From Martensiomyces pterosporus (taxonomy: Eukaryota; Kickxellomycota; Kickxellomycetes; Kickxellales; Kickxellaceae), in NCBI GenBank assembly GCA_025201845.1, contig MU604006.1, forward strand, positions 8,713-72,712: a DNA stretch of 64,000 nt, read 5' to 3'. The position numbers were made by a program, and so were the translations under genes. Of the stretch, positions 20,645-28,645 are shown one piece after another. The notes under the pieces were generated by a model. That model saw only the letters and a program-made list of their open reading frames with translations, did not search any database and was not told the DNA's origin. Within the stretch, counting starts at the first letter, position 1. Each line of letters starts with the position of its first letter.

Positions 20645-21100
20645 ATGCGCCAAAACAATAGCTTGCAGGTTTCAAAACACCTGCTCGCTGCTGGATCCGC
20701 CGGCCTGGTGGCCTCACGGCCAATTTGCAAGGTGATGTGCTCTTTAGGGGTTGACGATGTTCAGGCAGCCAGTGCTGGCAATGCAGTCAGCAGCAGCATT
20801 GACGGGCTGGTTAGTGCAGTTAGCTCGTTGGGCCAGTTCAAGTCGGTTATCCACCCAGACACTGTAGCAGCAATTGCCACAGTTGAGATTTACGGAGGGT
20901 TCCTCGTTTCGCTGCCTGGGTGGATTATAAAAATCGCTGTCTATTACGTCTATAACAGCAATGCCGGTAATCACACGCCGTATATCGGAGAGCTAATTAG
21001 GACTGCCAGCAAGATGATAGCTCCCGAGCACGAGGCATTTGGCTCTCTGGGTGCCGAGCTTGCCTTGCAGAGTAAAGACTGCCTGAGCAGTGTGGACTAG
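20645..21100 (+). CDS. Small orphan protein, start uncertain
   Basis: Open frame of 151 residues from the ATG at 20645. The C-terminal ~115 residues look protein-like: VDDVQAASAGNAVSSSIDGL, HPDTVAAIATVEIYGGFLVS, a hydrophobic GWIIKIAVYYVY and TASKMIAPEHEAFGSLGAEL. The first ~30 residues read less naturally, so the real start may be the ATG at 20735 or an upstream exon. The short Val/Ala/Ser-rich character recalls the gene at 19936, but no clear alignment is visible. The family is unknown. Confidence 0.4.
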   Translation: MRQNNSLQVSKHLLAAGSAGLVASRPICKVMCSLGVDDVQAASAGNAVSSSIDGLVSAVSSLGQFKSVIHPDTVAAIATVEIYGGFLVSLPGWIIKIAVYYVYNSNAGNHTPYIGELIRTASKMIAPEHEAFGSLGAELALQSKDCLSSVD

Positions 21101-21281
21101 CAAAGCAGAGAAATGCAGGCATCGCTAGTAGTGGCCTCTTGCTATCTTACGCGCATGCTCCTAGGAGATCAAAAATGTCTAGCCAGATCCATTCATTTAA
21201 TACACACGCGCAGACATGCAGCGTTGTTGTGTTTTTTGTGTTGGGAATACCATGAAAACCAGGCCCATGCATAGCAGTAGA

Positions 21282-21620
21282 CTAGAGCTTTTTTTTCTTG
21301 TTGGGCTGCTTGTTCTTGGCAGCTGGCAGCTTGGATTCGGACGGTTTGCTTGTGTTGGCAGCCCGGCTGGCGGAAACCTCCTTGATGAACCACTGGATCG
21401 AGGCAAAGAGAAGAGCAGCAATGGTCGTAAGCGCGCATACATGGATGTTGAAGCTAGTGGCAAACAGCAAATACACGAGGATGACAAACAGGCCAAGGAA
21501 TGCGCAGTTCATCACTACAAGCACGCCGTGGTTGACTCCTGGCTCAAAAATGGAGTCAATGACATCCTGGAATACGCCCTTCTTGGCGGCCGCGGCCCTT
21601 GACGACTCTGTTGCTGCCAT
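21282..21620 (-). CDS. PKR1: V-ATPase assembly factor Pkr1
   Basis: 112-residue ER membrane protein of the Pkr1 family, which helps assemble the V0 sector of the vacuolar ATPase. The family core is present: FQDVIDSIFEPGVNHGVLVV, then a first hydrophobic segment (MNCAFLGLFVILVYLLFATS), NIHVCALTTIAALLFASIQW as the second, and FIKE. The tail is basic and ends in NKKKKL, a possible dilysine-type ER retention signal. The ATG at 21620 gives a short Ala/Ser-rich N-terminus. The OXR1-like TLDc protein elsewhere in the window belongs to a family also tied to V-ATPase, though the genes are 16 kb apart. Confidence 0.85.
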   Translation of the reverse strand: MAATESSRAAAAKKGVFQDVIDSIFEPGVNHGVLVVMNCAFLGLFVILVYLLFATSFNIHVCALTTIAALLFASIQWFIKEVSASRAANTSKPSESKLPAAKNKQPNKKKKL

Positions 21621-23838
21621 CTGTCCCCTCCTGTCTGTGAACGCACAGTGATCTTGAGACTAAATATACGAACAAATCGCTAGCACTCCTTCAAATATAG
21701 AGCAAGCGAATATAAATGACAGGGCAAAAAGAAGGCATATAGTCTCGAGAGAGGCATGTTTTTTTCTGGCGCAGCAGCCGAGTTCTAAAAGAACAAGCAA
21801 ACAGCTGATCCCTCGCTGAATGGTGCAGTGAATTTTGGGTTGCCATGCTGTGCGTGATCAGGGGCAGCAGGCGGGTCTAAAAATACCGAATGCTGCTGTG
21901 GTGGAGCGAGGAGCCGCGCGCACGCGCCGAAGGCTTTGGCTGAAGATTGGGATACCCTTTTCTCCTTTTCAGCAAGAGCCGGTGTGAGCCAGCATCGCAC
22001 CATGTACCATCGTGGATGCCTGCTGTTATGCCACGCTTGCGCCGTGCTGATTTGCTCTGTTTTCGCAGCAGGAAAAATCAATGTGAATCCGCCTGCCTGG
22101 CTGTTGTTTTGTTTGGCCTTGCTGTCGTGCTAGTCAATCGCAGTAGGGGCCCGGCTGTCTCCAGCAAAGCAGAAATCGCGGGTGCGGTAATCAGGCACTG
22201 GATTGGCAGGCCCTCTTGCGCAAAAACAAGCAAGGAAAAGCACGCAAAGAAAAAAGGAGGCAAGAGGGCTGAGTGCCAAGGAGACATCCCAAGCTGAGGC
22301 ATCCAAGCATATCAGCATGATAATGGCGCACCAGCGGCAGTCGGTGGTGACTGGTTCAGGCTATGTTTAGCTGGTGATCTGCTTGGTTGGCTGGCGGCGG
22401 GCAAAGCCAATCAACCCAGAAGCGCATGTCGCTGCGCCATTACGCTCGTCTTCGATGTCTATTTTTACACAAGCAATGTGAGCGGGACTGGCTTCATAAT
22501 TGCGCACGCCGCCACTTTAGCCAGAGCGCATTGTAGCATTTGCAGCCCTGCGTCTAATCGCCCATCTTGGAGTTTCCCGCCAAAGCGCCTGGGCTGTCCA
22601 GCATCTACGCCTGCCTGGAGCTTCTCCATGAGATCACGACTCTTGTGCTTCAGGGCTGCTGCGCAAAGAGGCGTGCGGCTCCAGCCTGCGCTGTTGGTGT
22701 GCGGGCTTGTTGCGACCAGGCCGTGTCCTCTCGCGCTGCGCCCCAGCCAATGAGGCGGTATGGGCGCGGACTTAAATCGGGACAATGGGCAGCTTCCCAA
22801 CAAGACATCAGGCTGGCGACGGTGGGGGCACAGCGCGAAGGTGCGTGCGTGTGCGGGCGTGGGCAGGGTGGGTTGCGGCCCCCTCCTCTTTCCCCTCTGA
22901 TTTTCGGTTCCTTTGTTGTTGCTGGCGGCGGCTGTGGTAGCCAAAAAGGCAGAGGATGTGTGCGGCGGACAAGCAGAAACACAAAGCCAAAACAGGAACG
23001 CCCTTGCAATGGAGACGTCAAGGCAGGCCTTTTATCAACAGCGTGTGCCGCTCTACCCACCCGGCCAGCCCTGCTCTGCTCTGCTTTGTTCTTCGCTCCA
23101 CTCCAGCTCTCCGCGCCCTAGCACCTTATTCCTCGTACACGCACTCCCCACTTCTGTGCTTTGAAGGCTGCTGCATTTGACGCAGCGTAAATTCAATCGA
23201 CTCGACCCGGCCGGCTTTTTTTTCTTGCTCATCTGAATTGCAGCGGTTCTGTGGCCAAGCGGCGTCGTCCACACTCTTGCACTTTCACGCGCAGCTTGCA
23301 GCCAGCAGCGTAGTATCTCGGCGCTATCCGACACATCGGTACAGCGGAGTTTGCCGCGTTTAGTCGCTTCGTTCGCACTAGGTCCTTGCGCAGAGTCCAA
23401 TATTCCCAGCTCGGCGCAAAAGAGCACAGCACAGCACAGCACAGCACGTGCTTGTTCAAGCGGCCAGATACTCTTGCTCTCTGTAGAGCTGCTTGCTCCT
23501 CAACAAAATTTTCGCCACTCTCGCTTCCCCTGCACGTCGCACTACACTTGGCGCAGGCTTTGGCGATTCGTTTCCTGCCTTATTTGCATCAAGATCCTTT
23601 TATTTACGGTGCTCTTGCTCACACAAGCGTGCGCCTTCTTTCTCTCTGCTTCTGCTTCCATCTCCCACTGCTACCTGCTTCAGCCGTGTATCATACATTG
23701 GGGCTTCAAAGAACAGCAAACGCCACCCAGCAGCTACACCTCACATAAAGGCTAGTTGCTGGCACATAGACACGCTTTTGACTCTCCACCCCAAAGTCTG
23801 CATTTTCTATACAGTGCAAGCAAAGGGGATTCCCAGAT
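21621..23838. other. 2.2-kb region without a recognised gene, upstream of the Skt5-like gene
   Basis: No accepted coding frame. The distal half is C/T- and GC-rich. A pentamer tandem of CACAG type lies at about 23423-23446 and runs directly into a CACGTG (23446-23451). This is probably a long promoter and leader for the gene at 23839. Confidence 0.35.
23423..23451 (+). repeat. CACAG pentamer array abutting an E-box
   Basis: About five tandem CACAG-type pentamers ending in CACGTG, roughly 390 bp before the Skt5-like start codon. Confidence 0.6.
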
Positions 23839-26046
23839 ATGGAGCCGCAACAACAATCGAGCGCTACGCCGGGCCAGCGCCCCCCGCCTCCTACAAAGGC
23901 CCTGCCACCATCGCCCCCCCGGGCAGCGCTAGATCAACAGCAGCAGCAGCAGCAGCAGCAGCAACGCACCTCTGCCTACAGCGCCCAGTCGCCCACCACC
24001 GAGTTTGCAAATATGAGCCTGAATAGCACTCCGGCCACGCAAATCAAGTTTGGTGCACCCACCTCTAGCGCGTATCCTCAGCCTGCCACCCACCCGCACG
24101 CCACAGGCAGCAAGCAGGGGAGCACTGAAAATGCCACTTTGGCCTCTGAATTTGATAGCGGCTTCGACGACGGTGGCTACAGCCACTACCACAGCGTCAA
24201 CCAGTACGCTGCTCCCGCAAAGCGCTCCACGGAGATTGCCAGCTACCCGACATCGCCCACTTTCGGCGCACCCCACGACAGCAGGGCGAGCAACCTTGGA
24301 TCGGGCGTGTCCAGCTCGTCGCGATCCGACATAAGCGAGCTCAGGATGCAACAGAATCAGCAGTACCAGTACCAGGGCACATCGAACAGCAGCGTCACCA
24401 GCAGCGCCGAGGAGGAAAGCAGCGGTAGCAGCAATGGCCTTCCCCACCCTGGCGTCGCTGCAGGCGTCACTCTGCACCAGTTCTCCTCGCAGCCCGGCCT
24501 TAACTCTGAGGGCGGTGCTGACTTCACGCCCCGTGCCCGCCCTCGCCCCGGCCGCTCGAGCCTGGCACCAGCCTCGCCCCGCGCGGCCTCAGTCGCCAAT
24601 GAAGCTGAGCCCAACCCATTTCTGACATACTCGCGCCACTCCATCTACTCTAGCTCCCAGACCTCGCTCAGCAGGGGCAGCGTTTATGGATTGAACAGCA
24701 CCCCAGCCACAAAGCGCATGTCCCACTCTCTCGTCAACGGCTCCTCGGCCCTCGACATGTACCGCGAGGCTGCAAAGAAGACGCAGGACGAGCGCATTCA
24801 GCTCGAGTACGCAAAGTTCCTGCTTCAGTCGGTCGAGAACTTGGAGGACCCCACTGTGCGCGAGGACATCAATGTCACGTACTCCATCTACCTTCCCGGC
24901 AGCGACCCCATCGCCTCTGCGCTGTCCGGTGGCGCCAATAGCAGCTCAGCGTCCTTGCCGCTCGGCCAGCAGGCGTCAGAGATCGATCCAGAGAACCGCG
25001 ACAAGCTCATTGCTGAAGCAGTGTACTGGGTAAAGCACCTGCAGCGCAAGGGCAACACCGAGGCGTCGTACATCGCTGGCACCTGGTTTGAGGCCGGCAA
25101 GTACGGCATTGAAAAGGACAGATCCAAGGCCCTCCAGCTCTACACATATGCAGCCAAGAACCACCACGCCTCGGCTGCCTACAAAGTCGCTGTCCACCAA
25201 GAAGAGCGCAAGCAGTCGGCTCGCGCCTTCTCGTACTACCAGATGGGAGCCGCGCTGGGCGATGTCGCTGCAAACTACCGCATGGCAAACGTCTTCCTCG
25301 ATGGCTCGCTGGGCAAGAAGATGAACGTAAAGCAGGCCCTGATCTACCTGCGTCGTGCCGCTGAGCTAGCCACGGAGGAGTGCCCCTACGGCGCCTTGCT
25401 GCTTGGCCGCATGTACCTGGGCGAGTACCCCAACCCGGCCGTATACGAGATCGTCTTTGTTGACTCGGAGGAGGCTCAGAAGCTGCTCGACAAGGCAGCT
25501 AGACTCGGATCTGCTGACGCGCAATACCTCCTTGGGCGGCTGTTCGAGTTTGGCGAGCACAAGTTCCCTGTCGATCCCTACACGTCGATTCACTACTACC
25601 AGCTTGCGGCAGAGCAGGACAATGCTGAGGCGCAGATGGCTCTCTCGGGGTGGTACCTGTCGGGTGCTGAGGGCGTTGTTAGCCCCGATGACCAGCTCAC
25701 GTTTGATTGGGGTCACCGTGCCGCCCAGCAGGGTCTTCCCAGGGCCGAGTTTGCCATGGGCTACTACTACGAGATGGGAATTGGCTGCGAAAAGAACATC
25801 AATCGCGCCAAGGAATGGTACGAGCGTGCGGCATCCCACGGCAGCAACGAAGCCAAGGAGCGCTTGAATCAGGGCATAGTTGGGACAACAACCGAGTCGA
25901 CTGCTGCGCTCAGGCGCCGGGTCACTCAGAAGCGCGAAAAGGCATCTGGCAGAGGCAAGCGGCTGCACGGCCGTAAGGGCAAGGACAAGGACAAGGACAA
26001 GGACAAGGATAAGGACAAGGATGGCAACGGCTGCATAGTCATGTAG
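23839..26046 (+). CDS. CHS4: Skt5/Chs4-like Sel1-repeat chitin synthase activator with CaaX box
   Basis: 735 residues. A disordered N-terminal ~300 residues includes a Q run (about residues 34-44). Sel1 repeats begin near residue 305: LDMYREAAKKTQDERIQLEY, GTWFEAGKYGIEKDRSKALQ, MANVFLDGSLGKKMNVKQAL, LLGRMYLGEYPNPAVYEIVF, QYLLGRLFEFGEHKFPVDPY and GYYYEMGIGCEKNINRAKEW. They end near residue 680. A Lys-Asp hexanucleotide repeat (coding ~25978-26022) leads to the terminal CIVM, a farnesylation-type CaaX box as in Skt5/Chs4. The family recruits and activates chitin synthase III at septa and growth sites. A shorter relative without CaaX lies about 4.3 kb upstream. CHS4 is assigned by domain order and lipidation signal. 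Confidence 0.85.
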   Translation: MEPQQQSSATPGQRPPPPTKALPPSPPRAALDQQQQQQQQQQRTSAYSAQSPTTEFANMSLNSTPATQIKFGAPTSSAYPQPATHPHATGSKQGSTENATLASEFDSGFDDGGYSHYHSVNQYAAPAKRSTEIASYPTSPTFGAPHDSRASNLGSGVSSSSRSDISELRMQQNQQYQYQGTSNSSVTSSAEEESSGSSNGLPHPGVAAGVTLHQFSSQPGLNSEGGADFTPRARPRPGRSSLAPASPRAASVANEAEPNPFLTYSRHSIYSSSQTSLSRGSVYGLNSTPATKRMSHSLVNGSSALDMYREAAKKTQDERIQLEYAKFLLQSVENLEDPTVREDINVTYSIYLPGSDPIASALSGGANSSSASLPLGQQASEIDPENRDKLIAEAVYWVKHLQRKGNTEASYIAGTWFEAGKYGIEKDRSKALQLYTYAAKNHHASAAYKVAVHQEERKQSARAFSYYQMGAALGDVAANYRMANVFLDGSLGKKMNVKQALIYLRRAAELATEECPYGALLLGRMYLGEYPNPAVYEIVFVDSEEAQKLLDKAARLGSADAQYLLGRLFEFGEHKFPVDPYTSIHYYQLAAEQDNAEAQMALSGWYLSGAEGVVSPDDQLTFDWGHRAAQQGLPRAEFAMGYYYEMGIGCEKNINRAKEWYERAASHGSNEAKERLNQGIVGTTTESTAALRRRVTQKREKASGRGKRLHGRKGKDKDKDKDKDKDKDGNGCIVM

Positions 26047-26510
26047 CACATGCCACGCTCGGCTGCCCCATCTGCCTTTGTGCTCTTCCCGCATCCCGCC
26101 TCCTTTCTTCCCAAGAGTCTCCTTCTTTCTTTTCCTTTCTCTCTCTTCTTCATTTCTATATGGCACATATCACTGCACATCAATGCTGCCAGTAGAAGAG
26201 AACCGGTGTAGGCGTCGTGTTGCTTTGGCCGATCCAGATCAGCCGCCTCACAAGGTCTGCCAGCTCAACAGCGCCACGTCTGGATCTGGGATGCGAGTAA
26301 GTCTCCCGATTAGATCAGCTGATATAATTGCGCGTGTTTTTGGGAAGCAGCATGCTTTGTCGGCGAGCACATCCACTTGAATGAGGGATGGCTCTACTTT
26401 TCTTTTTTTTCTCGTTGTTCTGCTCCCCTGCATTTCATTTCGGTTTTATTGTCCTTGCAAAACAAGCTTGTAGCATCAGCACGCCTCCCAAAGGGCCATC
26501 CAGCAAACAC
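26047..26510. other. Intergenic
   Basis: No gene seen. A C/T-rich stretch lies at 26080-26160 and another at 26395-26460, the latter probably the leader of the SET gene. Confidence 0.4.
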
Positions 26511-28343
26511 ATGGCTATGAACACGGATCCCGCCAGCAGCGGCAGTATAGCCAGGTTCGTCAGGTGGCTTGAAGACAACGGCGCCGATCTTAGCAAGATC
26601 GAGGTCAGAGACGCAGGGTCAGGTGGGAACGGCGTGTACACTCGCCAAGCAATCCCGGAGAACGAGCCTTACGCATGCATTCCGCACAAACTGGTGATTA
26701 CCGACAAGGTGTGCCAGAGCATCCTGCCAGATGGATCGGATGCAGGCTTGCATGGGCGGCCTATGCTGTGCTCTTTTCTGATTCACCAGCGCTTTGTTGC
26801 CAGCGACAGTTCGTTTTGGAAACCCTACATTGACATTTTGCCGACTGAGTTCCACACGCCGCTACAATTCAACGAGGAAGAGCTGCTGATTCTGAAGGGC
26901 ACGCCTGCGGAGTTCGCCGTCGATGGCCGTCGCGAGCTGTACATGAGCGAGTACAAGCAGGCGCTTCAGGCTATCCCCGCCGATATTATACCGCGCGATG
27001 TGCTCACATTTGACAGCTACCTTTGGGCGGCGACCGTCTGCTCGTCGCGAGCGTTCTCCAAGGCAGTTGTCAGAGACAATGCGGACGAGCACACAGCCAA
27101 TAACGAGGTTTTGCTTCCGCTTTTGGACATGATGAACCACTACCCGAAGAGGCGAGTCTCTTGGATCACATCCGACGACGGTATAGAGTTTGTGACGCGC
27201 GCACGCCTGGAAAAGGGCGACCAGGTATACAACAACTACGGCGCCAAGTCAAACGAGGAGCTGATGATGGGCTACGGATTCTGCATTAAGGGCAACCCGT
27301 TCAGCTTCTTCCATATCAAGCTCAACTACTCGCAGGACCCTCTGGCGGCACAGAAGGAGCGCATACTCGAGGGAGCTGGCCTTTCTGAGCTTGACCAGTA
27401 TATCCGTGTTGGCGAGCTGCCCAAGGACCTGATGCCCATGCTGCGCGTAATGGCCATGAGCGACGTGGACGTTTATTTCACTCTTGCACGCGACACACCT
27501 CCAAGAGAGGGCCTGGAGTATGTTAGCCTGCGCAATGAGCTGAGGGCTCACAGCCTGCTCTTGTTCCTGCTTAAGAAGAAGCTGGCTGCCCTCAAGGGCA
27601 CTGAGGGCAGCATTCCGCCAATCTCGTCAGCAAACGCATCTGTCGCACGCGAGTACCGCAATGAAATACACGATATTGTCTGCGGCACTATTGCTGACCT
27701 CGAGGCCACTTTGCAGGAGCTGGTAGAGTTTGCCTGCAGCTTGTTTGAGTCAGGCCAGCACTCTCTACCTTGGTATGCTTGCCACAAAGATACTACTGTG
27801 TTTAGTAAGCCTGGCGCAAGGACGCTTGGTGAGGCAGAGGCAGAGGCAGAGGCAGAGGCAGAGTCGTCCAGCGACTCGAGCTCAAAGAAGGCGCGTCTGT
27901 GCAGTACGGAGGAGCGATTTGCCACAGATGTGATGATTACCCCAGATGCGTTTGAGCAAGACACACCCTTTTACGAAGCCATCCAGCAGATCGATGTTGA
28001 CGAGGATACGCTAAGCGCTTTGTTCCTTATACGCGCGCTGTTCTCAGGCTCTTTGCCTTGGAGCAATGCGGTCGGGCGCCTGGAGGGATTCAAGCACCCA
28101 ATGCAGCGCTATGAAGAGGACAGCTCAGTGATGGAAACATATGGCGAGATGCTGCTGGAGATGGGCGAGATCTATGAATCGCTGTTTCCGCTGCTCACAG
28201 AGCACTTCCCTGGCGTTTTCCCGGCCGACCAGTTCACGCAAGAGAGGTTTTTGTGGGCTGCTGGAATTGTCGAGTCGTTCAGGACGGCGGTGCCAGTGAG
28301 TGGCGGATCTGGCGCGGAGGTAGAGGGCGTGTGCCTGGTATAG
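26511..28343 (+). CDS. SET-domain protein lysine methyltransferase (SETD3/LSMT-like)
   Basis: 610 residues from the ATG at 26511. An upstream in-frame ATG at 26388 would add a Phe-rich stretch that reads like C/T-rich leader. The SET domain is of the split SETD3/Rubisco-LSMT type: GSGGNGVYTRQAIPENEPYA, LWAATVCSSRAFSKAV, the AdoMet-binding LLPLLDMMNHYP (about residue 202-213) and the catalytic region YNNYGAKSNEELMMGYGF (about 239). The C-terminal half is the helical substrate-binding domain. It carries an acidic insertion of repeated Glu-Ala (coding ~27835-27865). Yeast relatives (Rkm enzymes) methylate ribosomal proteins; the substrate here is unknown. AATAAA follows the stop by about 40 bp. 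Confidence 0.85.
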   Translation: MAMNTDPASSGSIARFVRWLEDNGADLSKIEVRDAGSGGNGVYTRQAIPENEPYACIPHKLVITDKVCQSILPDGSDAGLHGRPMLCSFLIHQRFVASDSSFWKPYIDILPTEFHTPLQFNEEELLILKGTPAEFAVDGRRELYMSEYKQALQAIPADIIPRDVLTFDSYLWAATVCSSRAFSKAVVRDNADEHTANNEVLLPLLDMMNHYPKRRVSWITSDDGIEFVTRARLEKGDQVYNNYGAKSNEELMMGYGFCIKGNPFSFFHIKLNYSQDPLAAQKERILEGAGLSELDQYIRVGELPKDLMPMLRVMAMSDVDVYFTLARDTPPREGLEYVSLRNELRAHSLLLFLLKKKLAALKGTEGSIPPISSANASVAREYRNEIHDIVCGTIADLEATLQELVEFACSLFESGQHSLPWYACHKDTTVFSKPGARTLGEAEAEAEAEAESSSDSSSKKARLCSTEERFATDVMITPDAFEQDTPFYEAIQQIDVDEDTLSALFLIRALFSGSLPWSNAVGRLEGFKHPMQRYEEDSSVMETYGEMLLEMGEIYESLFPLLTEHFPGVFPADQFTQERFLWAAGIVESFRTAVPVSGGSGAEVEGVCLV

Positions 28344-28645
28344 GCATGTGGAGCCCCTTGGCTGTTGCTGCCGTGTCATTTGAATAAAATAGTAGCAGCC
28401 CTACCGCGTGCATGGACAGTAGACACCGTTGCGGGAACAGCGTAGCAGCCAGGGAAATGTAGGGAAACGGGTTGGCGCTGAAAATCCGGCATGTTATTTT
28501 TAGTTGGCCGAGGCTGTTTTTCTCACCCGTTCTCTCTGGTTCTTTCTCTTGCTCCAGCCTGGGCTTGCCAAGTTCTTGTTTATATTGCATTCTGACACTA
28601 CCACACAGCCCTCCAACACTCGACATTAACCATTTCTTAGCACAA
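28344..28645. other. Intergenic, BUD6 promoter
   Basis: AATAAA at about 28382 serves the SET gene. A C/T-rich tract at 28515-28560 precedes BUD6. Nothing else seen. Confidence 0.4.

Noticed and set aside
22002..22133. 43-residue frame with a signal-peptide-like start
   Set aside because: Too short, no supporting context or family resemblance.
26388..26510. 41-residue N-terminal extension of the SET protein
   Set aside because: It is in frame with an ATG, but the Phe-rich start reflects a T-rich leader and SET homology begins after the second Met; kept only as an alternative.
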